This document shows, piece after piece, positions 35,445 through 47,539 of a stretch of DNA of 64,000 nt. The position numbers were made by a program, and so were the translations under genes. Source of the DNA: Vesta saturnalis (Eukaryota > Arthropoda > Insecta > Coleoptera > Lampyridae); the NCBI GenBank assembly GCA_036346205.1, contig JARFJB010001278.1, forward strand, positions 6,930,501 to 6,994,500, written 5' to 3'. Each line of letters begins with the position of its first letter. The first letter of the stretch is position 1. The notes beneath the pieces are model-generated. The model worked only from the letters and a program-made list of their open reading frames with translations. It was not told the origin of the DNA and did no database searches.

Positions 35445-38400
35445 GAGAAAATTTGCTTAAACTCGAAAGTAGTTTATCATTGTTAAAGTGTTCTTTTATA
35501 AGAGTTCAAAAGTTAAAGAACGCTTCAGAAAAATCAGGTAGTGAAATTGTCAATCTCGCTAAAAAGCGTACACACAAATTAAGTTGGTACTCTCTAGATT
35601 CATGTTTTAATGGTAGGTTACTTACGGGAATTATAGTCAATATAGCAAACATCAAGGACCCTCTTATTTTTTTACAAAATGCATACAATAGTTTTGCACG
35701 AAAGGTTAAATTAATGCTAAGGCAATCGATGCTAAAGGTGAATGTCCTTTTAGTCTGCAATTTTATCCATCCTGTAAATCACGTTATCGAGTTGAAGACT
35801 TTTACCATAAAAAATTATGCCATCAATATTGCGACCAATTTACGTAAGTGGTATAATGAAAACGTTTATTATAAATTACAAAAAAATTAGAGGAGTTTTC
35901 CGAAAGGGATTCCGGTTGGGCATTACATGAAGTATTACATTTAAAGGTGAATATTAATAGCTATGTCCCATTTAGAGGTGGCCTTTCAACTTACGTTAAA
36001 GTTCCCTACTTCATAGCAGTAAAGCATGCGGTAGTGAATGTTAAAAATGACGATGAGTATTGCTTCCTGTGGGCCGTTGTTTCGGCACTATATCCCGTGC
36101 AACATCATTCAGATAGAGTTTACAGTTATCCTCAATTTCCTTCCCCATTAAACTAGATGATGTAAAAAAATTTGAACAGTTAAACAACCTCTCCATTAAT
36201 TTGTTTTGCATTCAGGGGAAAGTTATATTACCATTTGTATTAAGTGAAAATCAAAATAGTGTGAGGGAACCTATAAATCTTTTAGTACTTTCTGGTAATT
36301 ATCAAGCTGCGGGTGATATTAATACAAAAAATAATACTGTTTATCATTTCACGTGGATTAAAAATATATCGGCTCTTCTTTCTAAACAACTATCGAATAA
36401 GGAGCACAAGAAATTCATTTGATATCGATGTTTAAACCATGTTTCTTCTGATCACGTTCTACAAAAACACATCACTCACTGTCATCAACTTAATCGATGC
36501 TCTGTCAAGCTACCTACTGAAGCAGAAAGGTTTCTGCAGTTAAAAAATTTCACATTCCAGGAAAAGGTGCCGTTTGTAATTTATGCAGATTTAGAAAGTA
36601 TTTTGGAAAAGTGCACAAATTTAACGGACATCGATAATAATACTATAGTTCACTCCAAACATATACCCTTTAGCATTGCTTACCACTTGAAGTGTTCATA
36701 CAATGATTCTTTATCACGATTTAGACTTTATAGAGGAAACGATTTCATTCAATGGATTGATACAGGTCTTCAAAGTATTGCACATTGGACTACCGAAATA
36801 ATCAATAAAATAATCCCTATGGATACTTTAACTCCCAATCAGGTTAAGCACTTTGAAAGAGATTTGCCACATTCGCGGAAAACCATTTACTGATTATGAT
36901 ATCAAAGTTAGGAATCATAACCATTTTACTGGTGCATTTCGGAGAGTGTCCAATAAAAATTGTAAACTAAACTATAAAGACGCCTACATTCTACCAGTCG
37001 TGTTTCATAATTTGTCAGGTTATGAGAGTCATTTCCTCATTAGAAGATTGGCTACTGTTCCCGGTGCGATTTCACTACTACCCATAAACAAAGAAAATAT
37101 ATTTCTTTCACGAAAGAAATACAAGGCACTAAAATTAGGTTTAGATTTATTGACTCAGATTTATGAGTAGTAGTATTGAAAAGTTATCGGACTATTTGGA
37201 AAATAGTAAAAAATGATTACCCACGCTAATTGTGGCAATGCCAAAGAATTTTCGCTACTAGTTCGCAAAGGTGTGTTTCCTACTTGGGATAAATTAAGCG
37301 AGACCAGACTCCCTCCAAAGGAAGCGTTTTTCAGTCATCTCACTAATGAGGGAATCAATGATGCGAGTTTTGCCCATACAGTTAATGTTTGGAACAGATT
37401 TAATATTAAATCGTTAGAGGATTACTCGGATTTGTATCTAAAAACTGACGTTCTACTGTTAGCAGACATTTTCGAAAACTTTCGACAAACTTGTTTAAGT
37501 ACTTACAAACTTGATCCTCTGCACTATTATACAGCCCCCGGCTTGCATTCGATGCTATGCTTAAAATTACACAAGTACAATTAGAACTATTTACAGACAT
37601 TGATATGCTAATGTTTATTGAGAGAGGAATTAGAGGTGGTGTGGCTCAATGTTCTAATCGATATGCTAAAGCTAACAATAAGTACATGGGGGAAATTTGA
37701 TACCACTTCCGAAAGTGTGTATTTAATGTACTACGACGTAAATAATTTATATCATTTGGCGATTTTTCTTTTGCTGATAATTTTGAAACTTTAGATTTAA
37801 TCAACCATCCCGATGATTCGGAAATTGGTTATATAGTCGAGTTTGATTTAGACTTTCCCATAGAATTACATGAGAGTCACAGCGATCTACCATTGGCACC
37901 CGAACATATGGTACCACCCGTATCTGATTCCAAAATGAAAAAATTATTGTTTACATTGTATCCTAAACATAATTATATAATTCATTACAGAAATTTGAAA
38001 GTATATTTAAAACATGGATTAAAGTTGGTAAAAGTACACCGTATATTACGTTTTAAACAGTCCCGTGGTTAGAAAATATATAGATTTAAATACCACCATG
38101 CGCCAGCAATCTCAGAATGAATTTGATAAAATTTTTATAAATTAATGATTAATAGCGTTTTTGGGAAGCTGATGGAAAATCTACGTAAACATAAGGATAT
38201 ACGTTTAGTAACGAAATGGGAGGGTCGCTGTGGTGCTCGTGCTTACATAGCAAAACCAAATTTTCATAGTTGTACAATATTTGATAATGATATGCTTATC
38301 ATTCAAATGAATAAGCTAGAAGTATATTTCAATAAACCTATATATGCAGGATTCAGTGTTTCAGACGTTTCAAAATCTTTTTTATACAATTTTCGTTACG

Positions 38401-38896
38401 GTTACACGCTATCCAAGTTTCATAATAATGCTAAGCTCTTGTACATGGATACGGATAGCCTCATATACGCCTTTTCAGTTCCCGATATCTATGAATCCAT
38501 TAAAGAGGATAAATTCGATACATCTGATTATAGCCCCAGCAATATCTTTGGAATTCCATTAGTAAATAAAAAAAGTCCCTGGCTTAATAAAAGATGAAAA
38601 TCATGGCGCGATTATGTTGGAATTTGTAGGACTTCGTGAAAAAATGTATGCTTACATGGTTGATGAAGAAGTTGTAAAACATCCGCGCAAGCGTCAAACA
38701 GATCACGATAAATGATTATAAACATGTTTTGTTTGATGGTGACGTAATAAGGCGTTATCAGCACCTGATAAGATCAAAGAAACATAATGTGTTTACAATC
38801 AAACAGAATAAAGTAGTACTTAATCCTTGTGATGATAAACGATTAGTAAATTTCAATTTCACTGATACTAGACCTTGGGAATTTAACTTTACGTAG
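35445..38896 (+). pseudogene. Protein-primed type B DNA polymerase (Polinton pPolB), broken
   Basis: Several ORFs (35453-35890, 35947-36156, 36201-36422, 36567-37170, 37213-37584, 38145-38597) make one collinear protein of about 1,150 codons ending at TAG 38894-38896. The N-terminal third is the Polinton-specific region. Exonuclease motif I is DLES (about 36587) and motif II is SGYESHF, where family members usually have YDSH. The polymerase palm shows YYDVNNLY (about 37725), NSVFGKLMEN (about 38150) and YMDTDSLIY (about 38440), the last with both catalytic aspartates. It would replicate the element by protein priming. Frameshifts near 35890, 36160, 36420, 36890, 37170, 37585, 37680 and 38597 abolish it. 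Confidence 0.9.
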
Positions 38897-38938
38897 CATT
38901 TTATTCGTATTCTGTTTCAGAAAACAATTTTATCATTA

Positions 38939-39596
38939 TGAACAGTCTTGAAAACAAATTGCAGGAAGAGCTCTGGTACAGTAGTGATAAAATCTACATA
39001 AAATACCTGAAGCGTTCTTTGATGGGGACGTCCTCCCCGAAAGCTATTTATTTGTACTGAATATATTACAATATATTGTTATTCCAGATAAGTGTTTTTA
39101 CTGGTGTGCTATAAACTCAAAGTGTGCAAATGAACTTATAAAGACATTATTTGATAAAAAAATTAAATTAGACGATACCATTAAAAGTTTTATGAAATTG
39201 TGTACCGATAAAGGCCACAATTCATTAACTTTTGATGAAGTAGATAGTATCTTAGACGATATGAATGTACTTGGTGACATACCGCTTAAAATGTATCTAT
39301 ACAATTTATTATGGGTAGATGATTCAACAAATGTTAAATCTACCTTAGAAAATATTACTTACAAAGACACTTTCTTTGTTATAACTGAATGTATTGAGAA
39401 AGCGGCATATTATGCTAACTACAAGTGCCTCGATATTTTGATTGAAATATTATTAGAACAAAATATCAACTATAAGTTTCAACCGTGGGAAAACGATGAG
39501 CACCACAAAATTTATTACTGGATACTAGACAACATCAATAAAGGTAAACAAATTCAAATTCCTGCTTGGGATGGAGGTGTGGGCCAGATTCGGTGA
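38939..39596 (+). pseudogene. Uncharacterised Polinton protein downstream of the polymerase
   Basis: The frame opens MNSLENKLQEELWYSSDKIY, shifts once near 39020, and continues through CFYWCAINSKCANELIK to a clean 134-codon C-terminal ORF (39192-39596) containing VDSILDDMNVLGDIPLKMYL and ending GGVGQIR. About 215 residues, acidic and apparently helical. It follows the polymerase on the same strand after about 40 bases. I do not recognise a domain. The repeated ALLKNL-like helices could be ankyrin-like, but that is a guess. Confidence 0.5.
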
Positions 39597-39806
39597 TATG
39601 GCCATCCAGTAATTTAAGTGATTATAGAAGTACTTTAGGTTCACTTTATAAGATAATGAAATTTTAAAAACAAATGTAATATTTATATTTAAAAAATAAA
39701 ATCCTATTATTTTTTTGTGAGTTATATTTCATCTAAGAGCTACATCCTTTTATACAAACTATACAACTAATATAAGTAATTTATCTCACAAATTACAAGT
39801 TAAATG
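39597..39806. other. Convergent 3' ends in the Polinton
   Basis: AT-rich spacer between the plus-strand ORF and the minus-strand integrase. AAATAAAAT at about 39694 could serve as poly(A) signal for the plus-strand genes. Confidence 0.4.
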
Positions 39807-40671
39807 TTATAAAACAATATCATCCTTATTGATCCATGATCTTTCATCCAATCCCCACCACTTTACGAATAACTTATTCTTGGAGCGAAGCACTTTTTCT
39901 ACTAGATACACATCAGGATACTTTGTTTTCTGTAATTCATGTTCATAAAACCCTCCCAGTACAAATTTTCCCTCCATGTCTTCCAGCATGTACGTAGTGG
40001 GGTTAGTAATGCGAATTTTCACAATCTTAAATAGTTCACTAGACCAATTGGGTGTGTATCCTTTGGCGAAAATACTTTTAAGTTTACTGATTCGTACTAT
40101 GTCACCCACAGAATATCGATTCCTATCGAATATTTTTATAAGGGTGTAAGCCTCTAGCTTTGTATGATTACCGACATCTTTGGGCTTCATTCCGATAGTT
40201 CTATGCTGATTGTTATAATCCATGGTTATGGTATCAATTGTATCAATCCATTTGTATTTACCTTGTAGGCTGAATGACTTATATAGACCACCCTTAATGG
40301 TTGTGATAACACGTTCCGCAATTGCAGCCTTCTTTGTGCTGCATTAGTTTAGTAAAATGCTCATTGTAGAATTCTTTTCCTGCATCTGTCTGCAAATTGG
40401 TAGGTTTCCGTCCTTTTTTGAAGATTATTTGCCTGGCCTTGGTAACTTCTTGACCTTTTTTCGTTTTTAATCCTGTAGTCCATAAGTATTTCGAAAAGCA
40501 GTCGATAACCACTAATATATACTTATAACCCTTATTTTGTTTGGCATATGTGTTAAATTCAGCCAAACCTGCTTGCCAAAGGTCATCAAAACTTCTAATT
40601 ATTGTGCGACTTCGTTTAAAAATTTTTCGTGCAAGTTTATGCAATTCGTTGACGAGTTGTAATTTGGACAT
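39807..40671 (-). pseudogene. Polinton integrase (RVE fold) with C-terminal chromodomain, frameshifted
   Basis: Read on the minus strand. The start is MSKLQLVNELHKLARKIF, then DDLWQAGLAEFN, where the first catalytic aspartate expected after WQA is glycine. ILVVIDCFSKYLW and LQTDAGKEFYN (second aspartate) follow. A frameshift near 40330 precedes the glutamate in AAIAERVITTIK. The C-terminal ORF (39807-40223) has NNQHRTIGMKPKDV and a chromodomain-like end, YLVEKVLRSKNKLFVKWWG. The enzyme would integrate the element with a 6-bp stagger. Loss of the first acidic residue plus the shift makes this copy inactive. Confidence 0.9.
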
Positions 40672-40689
40672 GGTACTAATTTATCCACA

Positions 40690-41028
40690 ATTTCTTTAAG
40701 TTGATATAGTTTTTGCTCCAACACCAGATAAGCGTTAGAGTTTCCTTTAAAAGCTTTCTGAACTGCTTGTAGACAAAAATCAAGATATCTTTACTTATAA
40801 CATCACCATCTTCTTCCGGGTCCGCCAACTGTGTCAAACGGTTTCCATCCAAATTGAATCTTGTTGATAAATAGTATTGCTTAGTGATGGCATCTTGAGG
40901 ATCTATGGGGCTGGCAACATTGCTGAGTCTCCTATTCTCGATATCAAATTGATTATCATCAATCAGTTTAAACTGAGGGGTTAATTTCTTGAATTGATAC
41001 TGGACATGTGAGCGTCCAAATTTGTCAT
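40690..41028 (-). pseudogene. Small Polinton protein with NRRLxNVxxPxDxxDAxTK repeats
   Basis: On the minus strand, across shifts, I read FDIENRRLSNVASPIDPQDA followed by a second related unit, NLDGNRLTQLADPEEDGDVI. Proteins with this repeat occur next to the integrase in other insect Polintons that I recall. Function unknown; the repeat resembles phage-tail or fibre-type modules by eye. At least three frameshifts. Confidence 0.5.
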
Positions 41029-41029
41029 T

Positions 41030-42170
41030 TTAGTTATGATATGTCGACATCAATGCATTCTCATTTATACTGTTTAAAAAACGGCTGTTTGGTATTTCAA
41101 TGTACCCATCCTCATCCAGTTCTTCTATAATTGATATTATGTCATTCAGGACACCTATATTCCCTGCCAATTTTTCTGCCCACAATACCTCTAGGTCACG
41201 AATTAGTTCATGAACATCATTCCAATATTCATATTCAATCCGTCTGTTTGTTAATTCCTTAAAAAACATAGCTTCACCTCCCTTGGTTGTGGGTGATGAT
41301 GATAGCAAGGGTTTGATTATTTGTGTATACTTTTTGCTGCGGCTCCCTCGAATTTGCCCACTTACGTCATAATCTCGTCTTACAACATTAATAGCTTCTA
41401 AAATACTTCTATAATCTTTTCTATCTTTTGAATTTACTAGATTTAAATTGGGTTCATTCATAATAAGCAGATCACATAAACCTGGAGTCCCTTTATACGT
41501 GACACCTTTAATAATTATATCATTTCCTTTCATTGTAACGGAGTATTACCAATTGTCCATTTGTGAGTTTTGGTATCATAGTTGACTCCATAAGTATGAT
41601 CAATAACACCTTCAGGATCCCTTATAATACGTTCAACTTATATACGAGGTAATTCATGATTCTGCTCGAGAAATTCTTCTGGATGAGTTCATTACGGGAA
41701 GTAGAATCATCTGTGACACTAAGAGGTTTTTCTTCTTCCTTAGTATTAATCTCTCCTGCAACAGATGTATCTAAGAAAGATAGTGTACGAAGACCTGGAG
41801 GAAGATTTGTTTGAAAAAACGGAAGCTGAGCTAGTGGGCTAGTAGCACCCTTTCTTGAATCACCTAATGGAGTGAAGTTTGGAGTCCGTTGAAGTTAAGC
41901 TAGCAGGCTAGTGGGGGTAGTAGCGTGCTTTCTCGGAAATATGAATAGGGGTGGTTTTTGGGTTTAACGCCAATGGACTCCTTTTTAGGTGTTTTTGTCT
42001 GGATTGATTTTATCTACTATTTCAGTTAAAGGTTCTATTAGGAGTTTATAAGTAGTTTCAGATGTTCTTTCAATATCAATGCGAGCAGTTTTAATACTGT
42101 TATACTTCTGTTGTATTATTTTACGAGCCTGAGTAATTGTTTTCTTTAATATCATTTCCGTGTTATCCAT
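41030..42170 (-). pseudogene. Polinton-associated protein (DUF8207-like), broken
   Basis: The N-terminal part (41985-42170) starts MDNTEMILKKTITQARKIIQ and looks like a coiled coil. A damaged middle contains GVNYDTKTHKWTIGNTPL (about 41550). The C-terminal ORF (41030-41533) has KGNDIIIKGVTYKGTPGLCD and continues to SRFLNSINENAL. KGTPGLW-type motifs are characteristic of a protein found in many insect Polintons and, as I recall, catalogued as DUF8207. No function is known. Frameshifts at about 41535, 41640 and 41900 break it. Confidence 0.6.
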
Positions 42171-42185
42171 TGCAGTAAAGCGGGT

Positions 42186-42275
42186 TTACTGAACAGATAC
42201 CGGTTTACCTCGAACAGATAGCTGTTTACACAAATAGATAGCTGTTAATACCTAAATAGATCAGTTACTACTACT
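42186..42275. promoter_or_regulatory. Four ~20-bp direct repeats upstream of the DUF8207-like gene
   Basis: GGTTTACTGAACAGATACC, GGTTTACCTCGAACAGATAGC and two weaker copies (TGTTTACACAAATAGATAGC, TGTTAATACCTAAATAGATC) follow one another directly. They start about 15 bases upstream of the minus-strand start codon. A role in transcription control is inference. Confidence 0.45.
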
Positions 42276-42284
42276 GAAAGCAGT

Positions 42285-42916
42285 TTAAGGTATTATATAT
42301 TCATCAAATCTTTTCCTATAGCGACCATTATTAAGTTCAGCATCCTTGTTTATGACCATGAAACCAAACGGATCTACCCAGCATTTTGAACGCATGCCCG
42401 AAATAATTTCATGCTTATGGTGGGGCTTAATGATCCTCCTACACGTTTTAGGTTTCATTCATCTTGCTCAAATAATATAATTAGATTCGCATTGTCACGA
42501 ATTAATTGCTTTGGAATTTTACTGTAAGTTTAACCCAAATAGAATAGAATATCGTTATGCCTACCCATAGAAAAATATGCCCTTATGTTATTTTGCTTTT
42601 CACAACGATATCATCGAAGATAAAAATAGAGTTTGATTTTGCACAATTAGGCTCAATCACATCTTGATTATCACTGAAGGTAAAATAACCTATATCCCTC
42701 GTTGGAAGTAAGATTTCCTGTAAAAGCTTGCACTTGTTTTGATTCAATGACAGAGTATACGTATACATGTTTAAATTTCAAGCCATTTTCCTCGGTAATC
42801 AGACTGATCATTGCTTGCATTTGTTTTACCACAATTGGAGGGCCACATATAATACCACGTATACTACTAGGAAGTAAATCGCCATGTTTTGAAGTAATAC
42901 TTTTCATCAAAGTCAT
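42285..42916 (-). pseudogene. Polinton packaging ATPase (FtsK/HerA, A32-like), broken
   Basis: The minus-strand start, MTLMKSITSKHGDLLP, leads to IRGIICGPPIVVKQMQAMIS, the Walker A position, but the GK(T/S) needed for nucleotide binding is absent. KFKHVYVYS and IGYFTFSDNQDVI follow, then SIFIFDDIV (Walker B, about 42610). After damaged sequence the C-terminus reads KCWVDPFGFMVINKDAELNN, then RYRKRFDEYI and a stop. This family packages DNA into capsids. The degenerate Walker A and frameshifts indicate an inactive copy. Confidence 0.8.
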
Positions 42917-42998
42917 GATTTTGAATTGAGAGTTTTCATCGTTAGTGGATGAAATAAAACTAAACGCATAATTACAACATTTTTATTTATATACTAAG

Positions 42999-44217
42999 CT
43001 ATATTATAATAACTACAACTTTTTCTCTTCCGGTGAGTGGGCTGTACTGCACAATAGCGTCATGGAAAATAAGACCATAGACAACAATTCCATTATCCAA
43101 AGGTGTTAGAGATTCCATTTCCAATTTGATGTCTACTGTTGAGTTTTTAAGGATTCATTTTGTTTAGAGCAGTCCATTACAAATACTGGACATGATTTGA
43201 ATTCGAATAATTGAATAATGCATGTTTATCATCTTCCCATAGTAATTACATCGAAATTTCAAAAATTGTGATAGGCAGGCATATATTGGTTAGCACTGAA
43301 GTTCAAATACATTGCTTCATATGGATACTACTCAGAATTCAAATGTACTTTAAGATTTCTGATGTTAATGTGATTAAAATTTCAGGCCTGCTGACTTTGT
43401 ATACCTTTTACCTTGTTGGAATGCAACAATTATCCAACGTGGTTTTTCCAGTTGCGTTTATGTTTTTATTGGCCATATGTCTGAGGTTGCCTGTTTTAAA
43501 GAAGGTAATTCATATAACTCCCACTGACGAAATGGAACAGTATAATAGAATTTTATTGATTCCTTGAAACAAGTTAAGTTTCGCAGCATCACTAAGTGTT
43601 AAGTGTGGTACTTTCCATTGAATTTTATTTAAAGTTATTGGCATCAACTTCACCATAGTAACAGTTTGTATCGCTTCTAGATCGAATTTAACTAACTCTT
43701 GGCGCATATTCACGATTACCTGACGATAATCCTCCATTATTCCAAATATGTGGTTCAATGGTACGCACACTGTAAAAGATTTTTCTCCATTTTGCTCATC
43801 GAATTCTACTTGTAATGGTTCTTCATTCTTTGGTGACCATCCCAAATGGCTTAGTGCTTTGCTTTTGCTTGCCGTATACGAAATATATCCCTTAAGCGTA
43901 GGTGTTATTCCTGGATTTCTACAAACATCCACTCTCTGACCACCTAACTCTAACGAATTTCTTCGAAAAGAAAGTTCGGAAATTGTTGGTTAAGCTGCAT
44001 GCTTATCTTTCATCTTCTTTTTGAGATCAAGTTTACCTTCTATGTACAGAAAACTATCATAAGTAGCCGTAATTAGAACATGACTTTGAATTAAGATGCG
44101 TATTTATTCGGAAGGTCCATATTTCGAAGATCCATACGGAAGATAAGTGTGAATATCTGGTTTAATTATAGTATCATCAAAATGTACGTTTTGAAAGACG
44201 TTTAACGATTCTGCCAT
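42999..44217 (-). pseudogene. Putative Polinton major capsid-type protein, broken
   Basis: The gene starts at 44217 on the minus strand and ends at TAG 42999-43001. Two stops lie in the first 90 codons. The best ORF (43510-43932) holds SYTASKSKALSHLGWSPKNE, FGIMEDYRQVIVNMRQELV and IQWKVPHLTLSD. A C-terminal piece (about 43010-43190) has VMDCSKQNES and GLIFHDAIVQYSPLTG. These segments occur in the conserved capsid-type gene of insect Polintons; the double-jelly-roll assignment is from memory of the family, not seen directly. Its position between the packaging ATPase and the minor capsid gene fits. Confidence 0.6.
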
Positions 44218-44437
44218 TGTGGTTGAGAACTTTTAAACCAATTGACGTTAAAAAGTATTTCTCTGCAATGTTAACCGCAATGAAGATTGATGACTAATTA
44301 ATGACTTACTGTAGGGATGAGGTATTTATATGAATTTTTGAAAGATGGAATTGGTCCTGGATTAATTCTCAGACCCATGTTCTTTTAAAAATTATTGCAA
44401 TTTTAATTACATATTTAACCTTGAACTTATTCGTTCA

Positions 44438-44588
44438 TGTCACATAGGTAAGTGCGACACTTCACAAAAATGGCAACAACGCCACCACCGCCATCATCTG
44501 CAAACAAGACAGCAACTAATTGATGTACTTTAATGTAACCGTTCAATAAAATAAACATATAAATAATATTACAATCATTATTACCACA
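44438..44588 (+). repeat. 5' LTR
   Basis: TG...CA termini, with a possible poly(A) signal TTCAATAAAATAAAC about 40 bases before its end. Confidence 0.95.
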
Positions 44589-44606
44589 TGGCGCAGTCGG
44601 AAAATA
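44589..44606 (+). other. Primer-binding site, tRNA-Ser type
   Basis: TGGCGCAGTCGG directly follows the LTR. It matches the complement of a serine tRNA 3' end, as used by 17.6/297-type gypsy elements. Confidence 0.75.
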
Positions 44607-44732
44607 TTAAATAATTGAAAAAGTGAAAGAAAGGAAAGAATTTACGAAATATTAGAAGATTTTCAATTTTGAGGTTAGGACCACGTGCATTACTTTTAGG
44701 TTACTAAAGAAACGACGATATTTTCATGGAAA

Positions 44733-45520
44733 ATGGAAAACTTAAAGCAACCTAAGCCAATGTCACTGCATGGAGACCAAGGAATTAACTGGAAAAAGTT
44801 TAAAAATGCTTTCAATTTATATTCAATTGCAACTGGATGTACACAAAAGGAATAGATGTACAAGCAGCTGTATTACTACACTGTATAGGTGAAGAAACAT
44901 TGGACATAATCGAAACACTCGGTGTAACGGAGACAGAAAAAAAGGATCCGAGTAAAATTATTACAAAATTAGATAGTTACTTTCTACCAAAAACAAATGT
45001 TAGTGTGGAACGGCACAAGTTCAACACGAGAACCCAACAAAAATGAAACATTTGACCAATACTTAAACGATTTAAGGAAAATAGCGAGCAACTGCGAATT
45101 TCAAGAATTAAAAGATGGTTTAATCAAAGACCGAATAGTGTGTGGTATATTTAATGCAAAAACAAAAGATAAACTGTTACGTGAGGAAGACTTAAGTTTA
45201 AACAAGGCAATTACAATCTGCAAGGCAGCGAACAAACTGAAACACATATTAAAGAATTAAATGGAAATCTAAACTTGGAAGTGGCAGCAGTAACAACAAG
45301 GACAAACCGTCATAATGCCGCAACAAATAAAACATACCAAGCTAGAGGTGTAAAACAACAAACAACACCAGGTATTAGTCAAACAGGCACCATTCAAATC
45401 CAGGTCGTTTATGTGGTTGGTGCGGTACAAAACATGTAAAATTTCAATGCCGGCATGGTACACGGTGTGGTAACTGTAAAAACTCAACCATTTTACTAGA
45501 GTTTGTAGAATGAAAATGTA
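44733..45520 (+). pseudogene. Gypsy gag, frameshifted
   Basis: The ATG at 44733 gives MENLKQPKPMSLHGDQGINW, shifts at about 44845 and continues LLHCIGEETLDIIETLG, then shifts again near 45040 to NETFDQYLNDLRKIASNCEF and GLIKDRIVCGIF. After a further shift a zinc knuckle of the CxxCxxxHxxxxC type is seen at about 45415-45460 (LCGWCGTKHVKFQC). Gag would form the RNA-packaging particle. Three or more shifts inactivate it. Confidence 0.75.
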
Positions 45521-47400
45521 CATGAAATTTTAAATAGTAGTAATTTAGAAGTAGATCGTACTGAAAATAATGAGGTAACTGATTCAGTGGAATATTTATT
45601 AGGATCTATAGAGGTTAATGTTATAAATGACAATTCAAACGGGACTGGTAATGTGTGTCAAATAGCAAATAGCGACATAAAGATAAAATGTAAGTTGGAC
45701 ACGGAGCACACGTTAATGTACTACCAAAGTATATATTCGATAAAATACCAGGTAAATTAGAATGTAGTAATATAAGTGTAAAAATTATGGAGGAGACAGA
45801 TTAAAAGTTGTGGGATGTTGTTGGCTGTACTTATTAATAAATAATGAAATCAACAAAGTACAATTTGTAGTAATTGAAAGCAACCAACAGCAACTCCAAT
45901 TTTAGGTATTGAAACGATACAAAATTAAATTTAATAGCACGAAATGCAGTGCAAGAAATTACTTTATCAAATAATTACAATAACATAATAAAGGAACATG
46001 AACACTGTTTCAGCGGAGTAGGATGTATTAAAACAGATGCAGTTGATTTCAATTTAAAGTCTGATTATATACCGGTTGTAGTACCTTGTAGAAACATTCC
46101 TTATCAGTTATGGGAACCACTACAAATTGAATTAAACAAAATGGTTAATGATTCAATCATTACTAAGGTTACAGATCCTACAAAGTTTGTTAACCCAATG
46201 CTAATTGTTAAAAACCGTCAAAACGGATTAGAATTTGTTTAGACCCAAAAAACTTAAATTTAGCTCTAAAGCGTGAACATTATGTTTTACCCACATTTGA
46301 TGATATTACACATAACTTGAACGGTTCCGAGTATTTTTCAGTACTTGATGCTAATAAAGGATTTTGGCAAGTTCAGTTAACAGAGGCAGCTTCATTGCTA
46401 ACTACTTTTGCGACGCCATTCGGAAGGTATAGATTTTAAGACTTCCTTTTGGTATATCAATAGCACCTGAAATTTTCTTTCAATCTTTAGTGACATTTTG
46501 AAGGAATTAACGGTGTTAAAATTTACATTGAGACATTATAATTTATGCTAAATCGAATATGAACACAATTCAATATTAAAACAGTTCTTAATAGAGCCGA
46601 TGAAAGAGGAATTAGGTTCAATAAGGAAAAATGCATTTTTTGCGTAAAACAAGTAAAATTCTTAGGGCATATTTTCTCTAAAGATGGAATAAAATTAGAT
46701 CCCCAAAGAGTAGAAGCAATCAAACAAATTGGTACTCCTAATAACACGAAGGAAGTAAGTCGTTTCCTAGGTATGGTTACATTCGTATCCAGATTTATCC
46801 CCAATTTATCGACACTAACTGTAAATTTAAGACAATTAATAAAAAAAAATGTGATATTTGATTGGAACAAAATTCATGAAACAGAATTTAAAAAACTTAA
46901 GGACATTTTGTCACAGGAACCAGTATTGCAATTTTATAATGACAATTTGCCAATAACTTTATCTGTAGATAGCTCTAAATACGGGTTAGGTGCAGTTATT
47001 CTGCAAAATGGAGGACCAGTAGCATACGCTTCAAAGTCACTAACAGAAACCCAAATAAGATACGCACAGATTGAAAAAGAAACATTAGCTATAGTGTTCG
47101 GAATTCAAAAATTTCACCAGTATTTATACGGTAGAAAATTCACTGTCGAGTCGGATCACAAACCTTTAGAAATAATTTTCAAAAAACCCTTAGCTAAAGT
47201 TCCTTTAAGAATACAAAGACTATTGATAACAATACAGGCATATGATTTTAACGTCATTTACAAACCCGCAAACAATTATATTTTGCAGATGCATTATCAC
47301 GCTAGTTATAATGATAAAGAATTTTCAATCAAGAAGATATTTTAGAAGCGCAGTTAAATTTAATAAATGTTGAGGCAATTAGTCCACAAAACTTGAACTA
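45521..47400 (+). pseudogene. Gypsy pol 5' part: protease, reverse transcriptase, RNase H, broken
   Basis: A weak protease region is near 45680 (KCKLDTEH, with the catalytic DTGA-type triplet altered). RT starts at 45949 with NDSIITKVTDPTKFVNPMLI, YFSVLDANKGFWQVQL (about 46335) and RLPFGISIAPEIFFQ. The catalytic YxDD site near 46527 no longer reads as two aspartates after a shift. RT thumb and RNase H then run cleanly from 46773 to 47345: LSVDSSKYGLGAVI, YAQIEKETLAIVFGIQKFHQ and VESDHKPLE. Confidence 0.85.
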
Positions 47401-47539
47401 ATAAAGAAAAACACTAATGAAGATTTAGAATTAAGAACTTTAAAAGAATTTATTTTAAATGGTTGGCCAGTCAATAAAAATTTACTCCCGAAATAGTCAA
47501 AGTTTATTGGACTTATAGGGACGAACTAACAATTAATAC

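Noticed and set aside
43211..43567. Plus-strand ORF of 118 codons with hydrophobic segments
   Set aside because: Antisense to the capsid-type gene; the minus strand carries the family motifs.
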